From: Physcomitrium patens
Taxonomy: Eukaryota; Streptophyta; Bryopsida; Funariales; Funariaceae
DNA length: 64,000 nt
Direction: 5' to 3'
NCBI RefSeq assembly: GCF_000002425.4
Contig: NC_037265.1
Location: 13,367,123 to 13,431,122, forward strand
The notes under the pieces: generated by a model
What the model was told of the DNA's origin: nothing
The model's database searches: none
Seen by the model: only the letters and a program-made list of their open reading frames with translations
Made by a program: the position numbers and the translations under genes
Part shown: piece by piece, positions 39,055 through 49,551 of the stretch
Position numbering within the stretch: position 1 is the first letter of the stretch
Layout: every line of letters begins with the position of its first letter

Positions 39055-41654
39055 TTTCTATCCATTCTATAGTAGCTTGCAGAATAAGCTAACCATGTAG
39101 CATATATATAAAAAATTTACCTTGCAAGTTAAGATATGAATCTTGCAAAGTCAATATGTTTTAGAGGTCCTATAAGACATTGCCATGTAGCTCCTAATTA
39201 AGAGTGTATATGAAGGCAAGAGTAGAGCCTTCTTCACTTTTGTCAACGGCTTTTTAGTCTTAGTCTTATTTCAAGTCTTTCTATATCTATGGAAGAAGTT
39301 CAAAGTCTATGTCAAGAAATTATGCAATTGAGGAAAATAAGTCTATCAGCCTTACAACTAAATTGTAAAGAATTTGCTTCTATAAGTTGATGAGAGTTAA
39401 GAATTAGTATACATAAGAAGTTTGATGGAACAAGATCAAAGTTTTGAGAGTTTTTACAACAAGTTAAGCTCTACTTAAGGTTACATTCTTTCCAATATGT
39501 AGATGGATTTACTTAAGTTGGCTTTAAAAATGTACTTCTATCTGGAAGTTCTCTTTTTTAGTTTACACCTTCAATAGAAAAGGATTCATGACTTTTTTAT
39601 GATTTAAACTCATTCTTAGAAGTGTTTACAGTGACATTGAAAGAAAATGATTGAGAACGAGTAGCAGAGACCAAACTCTTATCTTTATGATAAGGGTCAT
39701 GATCAGCCACCACATATACTATTGAATTCCAAAACCTTGCTTACAACATGAATTAGAATGATAAAGCACTTATCAATCAATTTTTATATGGATTGAAGGA
39801 TAGCATCAAAGATTTGTTATAAACAATGCCAAAAGTAAAATCTTTAGAACAATTTATTGCTTAAGCCATTACATGCAACAATCGATTATTTGAAAGGCAT
39901 CAAGAACAAAGACTTGACTAGAGAGAAATAAGTCAAGTAATGGCAATAGCTCCCTAGTTTTTTCAAACATTGTTGTATTGTGTATTGTTCTAATTGAGAA
40001 TGCATTGAACATCTAGTTGTAGAAGGTGGGATTGTGTGATATAAATATCCAAAATTCCTAATATATTTCACCCTAATAAGAAGAATATAGTTTGAATTTT
40101 AATTATAAAGTGCTTAAATTCAATACAAAGCACTAAAAAATATTCTTCTTAATAATGTCAACCATACATAAATTCTAATTGCCTAATTACTTCAATAGAT
40201 AGGCAATTTTGAACTTTCTTTACAAACCTTAATTCTAATCAGCAAGCTTTAACAAACTATAGCTTGTGATCTAACTATTTACTTGGAGCAAAATTTTGCA
40301 TACAAATGCCATTATAAGTCTTATATTTGCTTAATAAGAATTCACTCCAATCCAACTTACAAATTGTGAAAAAATGCATGAAAACCACATTGATGTTACT
40401 TGGCTACCAACTTGAAAGTTGATACAAATGTTCCAGCAATGATTTCTCTTTATTTAATTATTAACTTTAATTCAAAATTTGTATGTAGCTTGATTTTTAA
40501 ATCTTTCAATACCATGGCAAATTTTACCTTGATCCAAGTAGTACATCTTTAGATATCATAGAAATCCTACCTAATTCCAAACTTCCAACTTTGAGTACAA
40601 TCTAGTACTAAAATCTAGATATCTTTTAATTTCACCATTGGATTATTACATAATTTTATATACACTAAGTACACCTAATTAAACAAGCATTACCAAAATT
40701 TAAACCATAGATATGACACCAATTTTATAAATTAGCCAAAAGATAGAACTTTTTTTTTAGAAGGTAAAAGTACTAACTAACCTTCAACTCACTAATTATT
40801 AAGATAAAAAAATAATTTAAGATACTTTTATAAAAGCCATATTTAGATATCTTAAATTTTTATTGAACCAAGATAATTAGATATTAATTAGAAATTCAAT
40901 TTTGATTATAATTTTACTATATATAATCATATTATATCATGAAAATGTATTCATGAAGACCAAAATCAATTCAAATTGATACAATACATTTTAAATCTCT
41001 CATGGAGTAGAAAAAAACTAGATGTTGCCAAAAAGATTTGTATTTATATTGTGGAGAAGCTAAGCACACTACTCAACATTATCTAAAGAAGCAACACAAC
41101 TACAAAATGAGGAGCACAATTACCAAAGAAGATAATATGTTAGAAAATGAGTTTCTCCAATTACAATAGGGATTGTGCGGCTTGAATCATGTGCAATATT
41201 TCATAAAGGTTTTATTCTCTCTTCAAATCCCTCACCTTATTTTATAATAGATGTGTATTTAGGATCTAAAAATCACAAAGTCTTTGCGTTATTAGATTCA
41301 TGAGCCTCAGCTTGTTTTATAGACAAAGATTTTGTTAAAAATCAAAAGATACTTATAGTCAAGAAAAATAAATCCATACATGTAGAAGTCATAGATGGTT
41401 GTTCATTGTCTTCTAAAAATATTATCCATGAGACTATTTTTTTAGATGTAGTAATTAAAGATCATAACAACATAGTAGTATTTAATGTAATACAATCTCC
41501 CTTCAATCTGATTATTTTATAATTATTGTAGTTAAAAAAATATAATCCTCAAATAGATTGGATTTTTCATAACCTTAACTTTTTTATTAGTATAATCCAA
41601 GTTTTTGTTTGTAAAGTAGAATTATATAAGTCTTATAAATCCAAGCCTTAATTT
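39055..41654 (+). mobile_element. Ty3/gypsy chromovirus A5 fragment
   Basis: A partial A-family LTR (about 39055-39283, with the TATA and hairpin region recognisable) leads into gag (39284-39970). A repeat of about 1 kb follows (39971-40946), then the gag zinc-knuckle region (about 40965-41160), the gag-pol junction motif and the protease region (to about 41640). Both ends are truncated. Its gag resembles A1 more than A4. It is heavily broken. Confidence 0.75.
39971..40946. repeat. Unclassified AT-rich insertion in A5 gag
   Basis: About 975 bp separates two parts of A5 gag that are contiguous in other copies. It begins TGTTGTATTGTGTATTG and has no coding sequence. The LTR-like start suggests another solo LTR, but the far end is unclear. 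Confidence 0.45.
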
Positions 41655-41765
41655 CCTACTTTTAAGGTTAAATAATTCATTGGAGCTTGGCTTACAAGTT
41701 AAAACTAAACTTTCTATAGCTAGGTATCCAACAAATTCTCTAATAGAAAATCATGCAATATGACA
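41655..41765 (-). repeat. Small LTR fragment, diverged D subfamily
   Basis: This stretch matches the 3' side of the copy at 35135-36206, including the shared CATGCAATATGACA end. It lies between the A5 fragment and the LINE. Confidence 0.6.
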
Positions 41766-42849
41766 ACAGCTCTACAATAAATACAAAAAATAAGCATTAC
41801 ATTAAAAAAAGAAAAATGATAAGATATGGTCGAACCTTATCTTGAAGTCGATTTTTTGCAGTCAAAGAAGTGGAGAGTATCATCAAAGAAAACTGGACAG
41901 ACTTTGAAGCATGGTCTAGCCTCATTAAAGTCCAAGCCTCTTTAGAAGAGACTTAATGGAAAAAATAAAAATAAAATAAAAAACATAAAATAAAATAATA
42001 GCATTTTGGATCAAGGTTGGTGATAGATGCTTGAAGGAATTTTTTGAATTCTAAAAAAATAAATATACAAGGACCAATATTGGAAAATTGGTCACTATAA
42101 ATGATAGGAATCTAATAACACAAGCCAATATAGCCAATCACATCCTCTAATTCTATATTATTCTATATATGAATAATCCCAAGGTCTAAAATAATCAAGT
42201 AATATAAGATCGTTGCTTATTGAGCATCCTACCAAGGATCACTTGTACACAAAAGAATAAGCTCACCACCTCTATCTTTATGATAGATGTACACAAAGCA
42301 GTGAAATACCTCCCAAAGAATAAAGCTGCAAAAAAAGATACTCTTTTTATAGAATTCTTTATTAAAATATAGAACATGGTAGGCTAGGACATCACTACAC
42401 TCATCAACATCACTTTCAATAAAAGGTACCTCTATAGAGCCCTCAACATTAAGCTTATCAATCTCCTATTGAAAAGAAAAATAGTGTCAAATATCAAGAA
42501 TTACTGCCCCATCATGATGCTGACAATCACATACAAACTAATAGCCAAAGTCCTCGCCAACCAATTCCAACTAGTGTTGCCAACTTGCATCCGCTATCAG
42601 AGTAGAGAGAATTTACTTCAAGAAATCATTGGGCTTATGGTTGTTACTAATTCCTCAATCAAGTCTTAAGATAAGAAAGACTAATTTTTATATATATATA
42701 TATGTCACTTTTAAGAGCAATTATACCAAATATATAAATCTTAAGTTCCCAAAAATATCCAAAATATGAGTAAAAATTCTAAATCCTTACATGTCTTTAT
42801 GAGGTATTATTCCCGAACTTCAACAAATCATATCTTCTAATTAGACCAT

Positions 42850-44340
42850 TGTCGTAAAAGTGGCATTTGGCTTGAGAATGCACAAAGCACTTAGCTATGG
42901 AAGATAAAAGAAAAATTACAACAATAAGTCCTAACAACTCTAATAGATTCTTAAACAAATTATAATTAAAGATTAGCAAGTATAATCAAACATCAATCAA
43001 ATTCAATCAAAATTGCAAAGGAATTACATAAAAAATACAAAGTATTCTTAAAGATCCTTTAAAAAAATCATAAAGAAATAACATAGAAATTCAAAAATAT
43101 ACTAAAATAGAAATCTTAATAAAATATTAAAATAGAAAATTTAATTAAATTTTAGTCAAATTTTAACCAAATCCTAAATAAATCCTAATCAAATCCTAAA
43201 TAAATCTTAATCAAATCCTTATCAAACCTTAAATAAATCCTATTCAAATCCTAGTCAAATCCTAAAAAATCCTAATCAAATCCTAAATAATTTCAAGTAA
43301 TTCCTATAGCAGATTTAAAATTCAATAATTAATGAATGAACCATTGATTTTAATTCAAATTTTTTACACCTCTTCACAATTAAGTTGACAACAAGTATAA
43401 TTTTTTTGAAGAAGATTGAACTCACCAAAAAGATAATCGATCCTAATATTTGCATGGATGTTGGCTCGCATCCTTCTCCAATTTAAATGTTGAATTTCTA
43501 GTACCAATATCTGCATATTGAAATGTTTAATTGGTATAAAATTTTTCATATATATAAAAAAAAAAGTCTACAATCCACATACATAATTTTCATTTCAATC
43601 CAATTGATAGATTTCAAGAAATTATAGAAATTCTTAGTAGACCTAAAATTCTACTTTTTGAGACCTTAATCCACTTAAATCTCAATAACTCTTGATTCAA
43701 CTCTTTTATCCAGCTCAAATTCACAAAATATATTGAACACATATAAATCCATAAATCTTTAAAATTTTATTTATAGATCTTTTGCTAAACTTATAAAATT
43801 TTCTAAAAAGTATCACCTACTTTATTTTATAAATCCAGAGTCATTCAAAACAAATGCCAAATTTGCAAAGCTCTTACAAAGTCAATACAAATTCAAATCA
43901 TCTAAAACCAATACTCATCAAAATTTTATCAAGTTTTATCTCTAATTTCACCTTTGATCTTCCAAAGAATCCCTAAATCATCATTGGAGCTCTGTTTTGT
44001 GCCTCGAGATTTGATTTTGATCTTAGTTTATAATTGGTCCTTTTTGAGTATCAATATCTAATTTTTCATGATATTTTTTGCTGAAAACTATTCTTAACTT
44101 CTTTCCAAAGGTATCTGTATTATTAATTTTTTTAATCTACTTTATTTTGCTCTATTTGTAGTTCTACAAAGTGGATAGAAGGCTATTTTGTAAAAAGGCA
44201 ATATTAGCACTTTTAATTTTTTTATCCCTTAACTATTATCTATTTTTCTAAGATAATTTATTACAATATAATTAAAATTAGATCTTCAAAAATATAATAT
44301 TTTCTTCACCTTTTTATTTTTTAGTTATTTTATATCATAA
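42850..44340. repeat. Unclassified insertion inside D3, with 11-bp minisatellite
   Basis: The insertion begins TGTCGTAAAAGTGGC right after ACCAT, and ACCAT recurs at 45677, so this is a target duplication around the inserted block. No coding sequence is seen. From about 43160 to 43300 it contains roughly ten degenerate copies of an 11-bp unit (consensus AAATCCTAATC or AAATCCTAAAT). Its class is unknown; an LTR-like start suggests another solo LTR. Confidence 0.45.
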
Positions 44341-45482
44341 TATCATATTGTAATTGATTATAGTATGTAAAAATTAATTAGAACATATAATATGTTCATA
44401 AGTCTTGGTGTATGTTAGAATGATTAATAGATTAATTTAAAGAGAATAGATATAAAAAAAATTATTTTGAATTTTATCTATTTTGATTATAGCATTTAAA
44501 AAAATTATAGGATCCAAATGTTTAGTATGAAGTCTTGAGAGGAGATTAGAGCCTAAAGAAGAAAATCTTAACTAATAGAAGGCTTATTGGGAGGGATAAA
44601 AACAAGACATGGTTGGATGATGGCAAAGAATAGGGATCTTCATTCCTATTGATCAAAAGCCATGTCCAATGGGCTTCAAGGAAACTGCCTAAGGCCTTAT
44701 TAGATATTAGGATTTCTCTTTTGAAATCATTTGAGATTTGGAAGCTAAAATCAGCAAGTTTAGGGTTTTGGGTACGGATTGGATGCATTTTTGTGTCATT
44801 TGGAGTTTTAATGAAGGAATAATTGGTGCTCAAAGGTAAGGTATCAATTTCATATCTATTGTCACTCTTTGGGGCATAACATACGTTTACAAAGAGCAAT
44901 GGCAAATTGAAGACTATGGTTGGAGAGAGAACTTTTTTTACTACACTTTTTATATAATTTTTGATTAATTTGGAGTTTGAATGAAGAAGTTATAGAAGGT
45001 TGCAATCAACGCATCCAAATCAAAAGTAGTTAATAAGTGATTTTGTTCATAGTAATGGTTAGAGCTATATCTTGAGTTTTTGGAAAAATTTTGGACTTAA
45101 ACCTCTTGGAAAAGATATTATTATGTAAAGAAGCTATATATACAAATTTTGTAGCATTTGAATGCTTAGTTTGTGAAATATGAAGAAAATTACATGCAAG
45201 TATATAAAAATTAGGATTTGAAGCTACTGTTAGGATTTCTGTGATATCTTAAGATCCACGAAAAATTTGAAATTGAAATTTTTTATAATAGTTGTTAGAA
45301 GTATATCAATACTTCATGTAAAATTTGAATTTATTTGAACAATCCGATTGGAAGATATGAGTTTTTGAAGTTTGGAAATAATACCCCACAAGAATATACA
45401 AGGATTTAGAGTTTTTTTAATCATATTTTGGATGTTTTGGAAACTTAAGACTTATATATTTAATTTAGTTACTCCTAAAAGT

Positions 45483-45516
<34 letters not shown>

Positions 45517-45671
45517 ACTTTTAGGAGTAACTAAATTAAATATATAAGTAACTTAATTATATATATATATATATGTATAAATTTGGTCTATCTTATCTCA
45601 AGACTTGATTGAGCAATTAGTAGCAACTAAGAGTCCAGTACTTTCTTGATGCAAATTTTCTCTACCTTGAC
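44341..45671 (-). mobile_element. Solo LTR D4 with palindrome
   Basis: This copy is closely related to D1 throughout, with ends ATCATATTG and CTACCTTGACA and flanks ATAAT/ATGAT. It carries an extra inverted arm beside a (TA)n tract (45450-45549) that D1 lacks. No coding sequence is seen. Confidence 0.7.
45450..45549. repeat. 100-bp palindrome centred on a (TA)n tract
   Basis: The left arm ACTTATATATTTAATTTAG continues through TTACTCCTAAAAGTTG into (TA)n, and the right arm is its exact reverse complement ending at 45549. Arms are about 35 bp outside the TA core, and the whole could extrude as a cruciform. The matching site in D1 (about 13517-13580) has only one arm. Confidence 0.85.
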
Positions 45672-48110
45672 AATGATACCATTCAAATACACTCAAATTT
45701 ACACAAAGTATTGATGTACTTCTTAAAACTACTACAACAAATTTCAACTGCAAATTCATTGCAAATCTCAAGATATCACCAAAATCTTGACAGTAGCTTC
45801 AAATCCTTGTTTTTATACACTCATGTGTAATTTTCTTCATATCTCACAAATCAAGGACTTAAATGCCACAAAATTTATAGATATAGTTTTTTAATACAAT
45901 AACATACCTTATTTAAAATATTTGAGCGAAAAATTCATGTGAAAACTCAAGATATGGCTCCGACCATTACTATGAACAAAATCACTCACTTACTGCTTTT
46001 GATTTGGATGCACTGAATCCAGCTCTCTATAACTTCTTGATTCAAACTCCAAATTCATCAAATAGTATATGAAAAGTGTAGGTAAGAAAGTCCTCTCTCC
46101 AACTCCAATTGCCAATTCTTTGTTGCTCTTTATAAGCATATGTTATGCCTTGAAGAGTGATAGTAGATATGAAATTAATACCTTAACTTTGAGTTCCAAT
46201 AACTCCTTCATAAAAACTCTAAATCATACAAAATTTTCACCCAATCCCTATCCAAAAATCTAAATTTTTTGACCTTAGCTTCCAAAGGTCAAATAAACTT
46301 GAAAGAAAAACCCTAATTCCTAATAAGTCCTTGAGCAACCTCCTAGAAGCCCATTAGGTATGACATTCAACCAATAGGGATGAAAAATTTCACTCTTTAC
46401 CTTCATCCAATCACACCTTCCTTTCATCTTTCCCAATAACTTCGTAATAGTTTAGACTTTCATCTTTAGACTCCAATCTCCTATTAAGGCTTTATACTTA
46501 ATATTTAGATCCTATAATGTTTTTAAATACTATAATCAAAATAGATAAAATTCAAAATAAAGTTTCTTATATCCACTCTCTTTAAATTAATCTATTAATC
46601 ATTCTAAAAGATACCAAAAATTATAAACATATTATATATTCTAACTAATTTTTATATATTATAAGCAATTATAGTACGACATCACCTTACACAGGTATGA
46701 TTTGTGAAAGAACAATATATCCTAAATAAGATACTATTAGTCTAAGAATTAATCTACTAAGCCAAAAAAAACCAAGAAAATATAGTATACTACTAATTGA
46801 CTTTAAAAAAGTATACGATAAGATCAATTTAACCTTCATTTAGCAAATAATGAAAAAACTAAGATTCTCAAAGGAATGGATGAAATAGATAGCTATATCA
46901 TACAACAACATCTAATTAGCCATCCTAATAAATGGATAAAGAAATAAAAAATTCACACTTGAAATGCCGATCAAACAAAGATATCCTCTAGTACCTTACT
47001 TATACATGTTCATATCACATGTGTTATCGCATATGATCAATGACTCTACCTATGCAGTACATGGCCTTTGCCTCTCCAACAATAGCACGACCTACAACCA
47101 ATGCTTCACAGATGATACAACCCTCTACCTTAAGGAAACTCTCAACAACCTAGAACGTACATTTGAGGTACTTAAGCTATTCTATGTGGTCTTGGGATCA
47201 ATGCTCAATTAAAACAAAAGAAAGGTGCTGTGGATTAGCAACGACCTAAGGCCATAAAACTAAGAAAAAAATAAGGGCTTCATATGGCTTGCTCAAGGCA
47301 TACATATCAAATATCTAGGCTTCATCTTTGGAGATGAAGTAATCTAATATAACAAAGATAAAGCAGTTATTTATCAAATCCCAAAAAAACTAGTACAATG
47401 GTCAAATAAAAGGCTTTCTTTCTCAACTTGGATGCTCATATCAAACTAGGTCATATTTGAGAGCATATAATATCTAGCATCATGTAATGACATCAAACAA
47501 AAGATCTTGATAAGGATAAGAACCATCATCTGGACTTTTATATGGACATTAGATTTGAATAGGAAGATGAGAGTCAGAGTAGAATGAGACATATCAATTA
47601 ATCTAATGGCCAAAAGAAAGATCGAGGCATTTGATCCACTTGGCCAAACGAGAGTCTTTTGGCCAAGATGATGTTAAGAGTCCTAGTCTAGAAAAAAGAG
47701 CCCTGAAAATCCCTTATCCTATATAAGATCCAAAATACACAACTCCATAACAACAAAGACTAGAGCAAACATGCAAGCTGTCACGGACATACATATAATT
47801 ACCTATATGAATAGATAAAAGTATGTAAAAGTAGATAAAAGTAGGTTAATTGTGTAATATCTTCTAGAGAAGCTTCTTAGAAGCTTCATAGACGCTGCTT
47901 TGACTTTATAGGAGTCTATAGTTGACTTTTAGGCTAGAAACTTGGTCAACAAGTTAGCCATGTGCCACACATGTTGGAAGCTTAAAGAACAAGCTAACTA
48001 CGTGGTCCATCCATAGAAAACTTGCCTTGCAAGCAAAGGCATGTGGCCTAGAAAGTCAACATATATTGGAGGTCTTATAGAACATCGCCATGTGGCTTCT
48101 AGTTAGATAG

Positions 48111-48152
48111 TATATATAGAGGCAAGAGTGAAGCCCTCTTCACTCTTGTCAA
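48111..48152 (+). promoter_or_regulatory. TATA box, LTR hairpin and predicted self-primer, A4
   Basis: TATATATAG at 48111-48119 is followed by arms GGCAAGAGTGAAG (48121-48133) and CTTCACTCTTGTC (48138-48150) around a CCCT loop. A start about 31 nt after the beginning of the TATA box falls near 48142. The 11 nt from there (ACTCTTGTCAA, 48142-48152) are exactly complementary to TTGACAAGAGT at 48319-48329. The hairpin changes in step in A2 (GATAAGAGTGAAG with CTTCACTCTTATC), which supports pairing. Confidence 0.75.
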
Positions 48153-48318
48153 CTCCTTTCTTGCTTCTAGTCTAGTTTCAAGGGTCTCTAGTTTTCTTGT
48201 ATTTCAGCAATAGCCATTCCAATTTCTTTCTTAATATACATATTTCTATTTTGTCCTATTTCTTTGAGAAAAGTCTCACTTACTCTTTAGCTTTCATCGA
48301 GTTCTTGTCCTTGACAGA

Positions 48319-48329
48319 TTGACAAGAGT
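48319..48329 (+). promoter_or_regulatory. Candidate self-primer binding site, A4
   Basis: TTGACAAGAGT starts 2 nt after the 5' LTR end (48316) and is the exact reverse complement of the predicted RNA 5' end at 48142-48152. A1 (11993-12003) and A2 (14908-14918) have the equivalent site at the same 2-nt distance. A weak tRNA-Met-like string, TATGAGAGC, follows at 48340-48348. Confidence 0.7.
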
Positions 48330-48528
48330 ACACTTACAATATGAGAGCTTTGTCTTTTCTTGATTAAGAGTGGATTACCCCTTTTTCTTGATAAGACATA
48401 AGCGCATTAGAAGTTGTGGATTACCCTCTTTTAAACTGATATTGTTCTTAGTATTTTCTTTGTTATCAATTCCTCTCTTCTATTTGTTTTGAGCGTTATT
48501 AGACATCTTTTCTTTTCTAAGTGCTACT

Positions 48529-49536
48529 ATGGCAGAGCTTGTTGAAATGAAGAGTGCAATGGCACAGATGCAAGAATAATTGAGGGAGTTACTGCTTGCG
48601 ATGCATCAACTCAATTTACCACCACAAGGAGCAACAAGAATGGTAGGAAGTGAAGATATAGAGATGATTGGGGCTCCTTCAACATCTGCACCAAACCATG
48701 TCCCTTCTCCCAGAATGGAACACCCTTCGAGTGTTAGAGAACCGAGAGTGGCCTTGCCCGAGAAGTTTGATGGTACCAGATCCAAGTTTCGAGGATTCAT
48801 CAATCAGGTCCAATTAGTGATTGAACTTCAACCCCAGAGCTATCCAACTCCAGGGTCACAAGTTAGATTCATTGGTACACTTCTTTCAGGTTCAGCATTG
48901 TCATGGTTTTCATCTTTTCTTGAACGACGAGATCCAATATTGGATAATCTGGAGGCTTTTTTGGCGGAGTTTCGATCCATGTTTGGAGAACATGATGCAA
49001 TTCATGTTGCAACCAACAAGATCCGTATTTAGCGACAAGGCAATCGATCAATAACATTATATGCTTCACAATTTCGACAACTTGCAACTGATATCAAGTG
49101 GGATGATGCCGCACTTGTGAGTCAATTTCTCTACGGATTACAATATGAGGTAAAGAAATTGATGCTTAATTTACCTGATCCTCAAACATTGAGTCAAGCA
49201 ATTGACTTTGCTGTGAAGTGCGACAATCGACTTTTTGAATTTCGATCCGAGAGTCGTATAAGTAGGCCTCAACGTTACTACAATTCAATGGCAACACCGA
49301 CGTCTCCTCAACACATACCTTCAGAAGTAGAGGATATGCAAATTGATGCGGTACGTTTCAAACCTCTTACTGAGCAAGAAAAGTCTCGTCGTCGACAAGA
49401 AGGATTGTGCTTATATTGTGGAGAACCTAAGCACACTGCTCAACATTGTCCAAAGAAGCGACGTAACTACAAAATGAGGAGTACGGCTGTCAAAGAAGAC
49501 AGTATGTCGGAAAACGAGTACGTCCAGCTACAATAG
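48529..49536 (+). CDS. gag region of A4
   Basis: This is the structural polyprotein region of the chromovirus, which forms the virus-like particle and binds genomic RNA. It opens with a short helical leader (MAELVEMKSAMAQMQ), then a capsid-like retrotransposon-gag domain (KFDGTRSKFRGFINQV, SALSWFSSFLE, SQFLYGLQYEVKKLML). A single zinc knuckle, CLYCGEPKHTAQHC, lies at about 49408-49450, followed by a basic segment. The region is part of a broken element and is given as one approximate range. Confidence 0.85.
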
Positions 49537-49551
49537 GGACCGTGCGGCTGG
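49524..49551 (+). promoter_or_regulatory. Conserved gag-pol junction hairpin (A4)
   Basis: CCAGCT (49524-49529) can pair with GGCTGG (49546-49551) around a 16-nt loop containing the end of gag and the motif GGGACCGTGC. In B the same place has CCAGCC (21357-21362) and GGCTGG (21379-21384) with the same loop length. CGTGCGGCT or a near match is also kept in A1, A2, A3 and A5. It may act in the gag-to-pol switch that Ty3/gypsy elements use. Confidence 0.5.

Larger units (their letters stand above)
42595..46681 (+). mobile_element. Solo LTR D3, itself interrupted
   Basis: D-family sequence runs 42595-42849 and resumes at about 45677-46681, ending ATAGTACGACA. The LINE reverse transcriptase reads up to one side and resumes on the other, and TCCGC/TCACC may be a decayed target duplication. 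The inner 2.8 kb (42850-45676) is a later insertion flanked by ACCAT copies, which holds solo LTR D4. Confidence 0.65.

Noticed and set aside
43160-43300. AAATCCTAA-type repeats as an interstitial telomere tract
   Set aside because: The unit is 11 bp and lacks the CCCTAAA heptamer, so it is a degenerate minisatellite.
43160-43300. Direct repeats as a CRISPR array
   Set aside because: The units are 11 bp, degenerate and without spacers, and the DNA is from a plant nuclear genome.
47800-48316. Heat-shock elements in the A-family LTR (GAAGCTTC pairs near 47866-47890)
   Set aside because: The GAA/TTC pairs are separated by the wrong spacing, so no perfect three-unit element is formed, unlike in family B.
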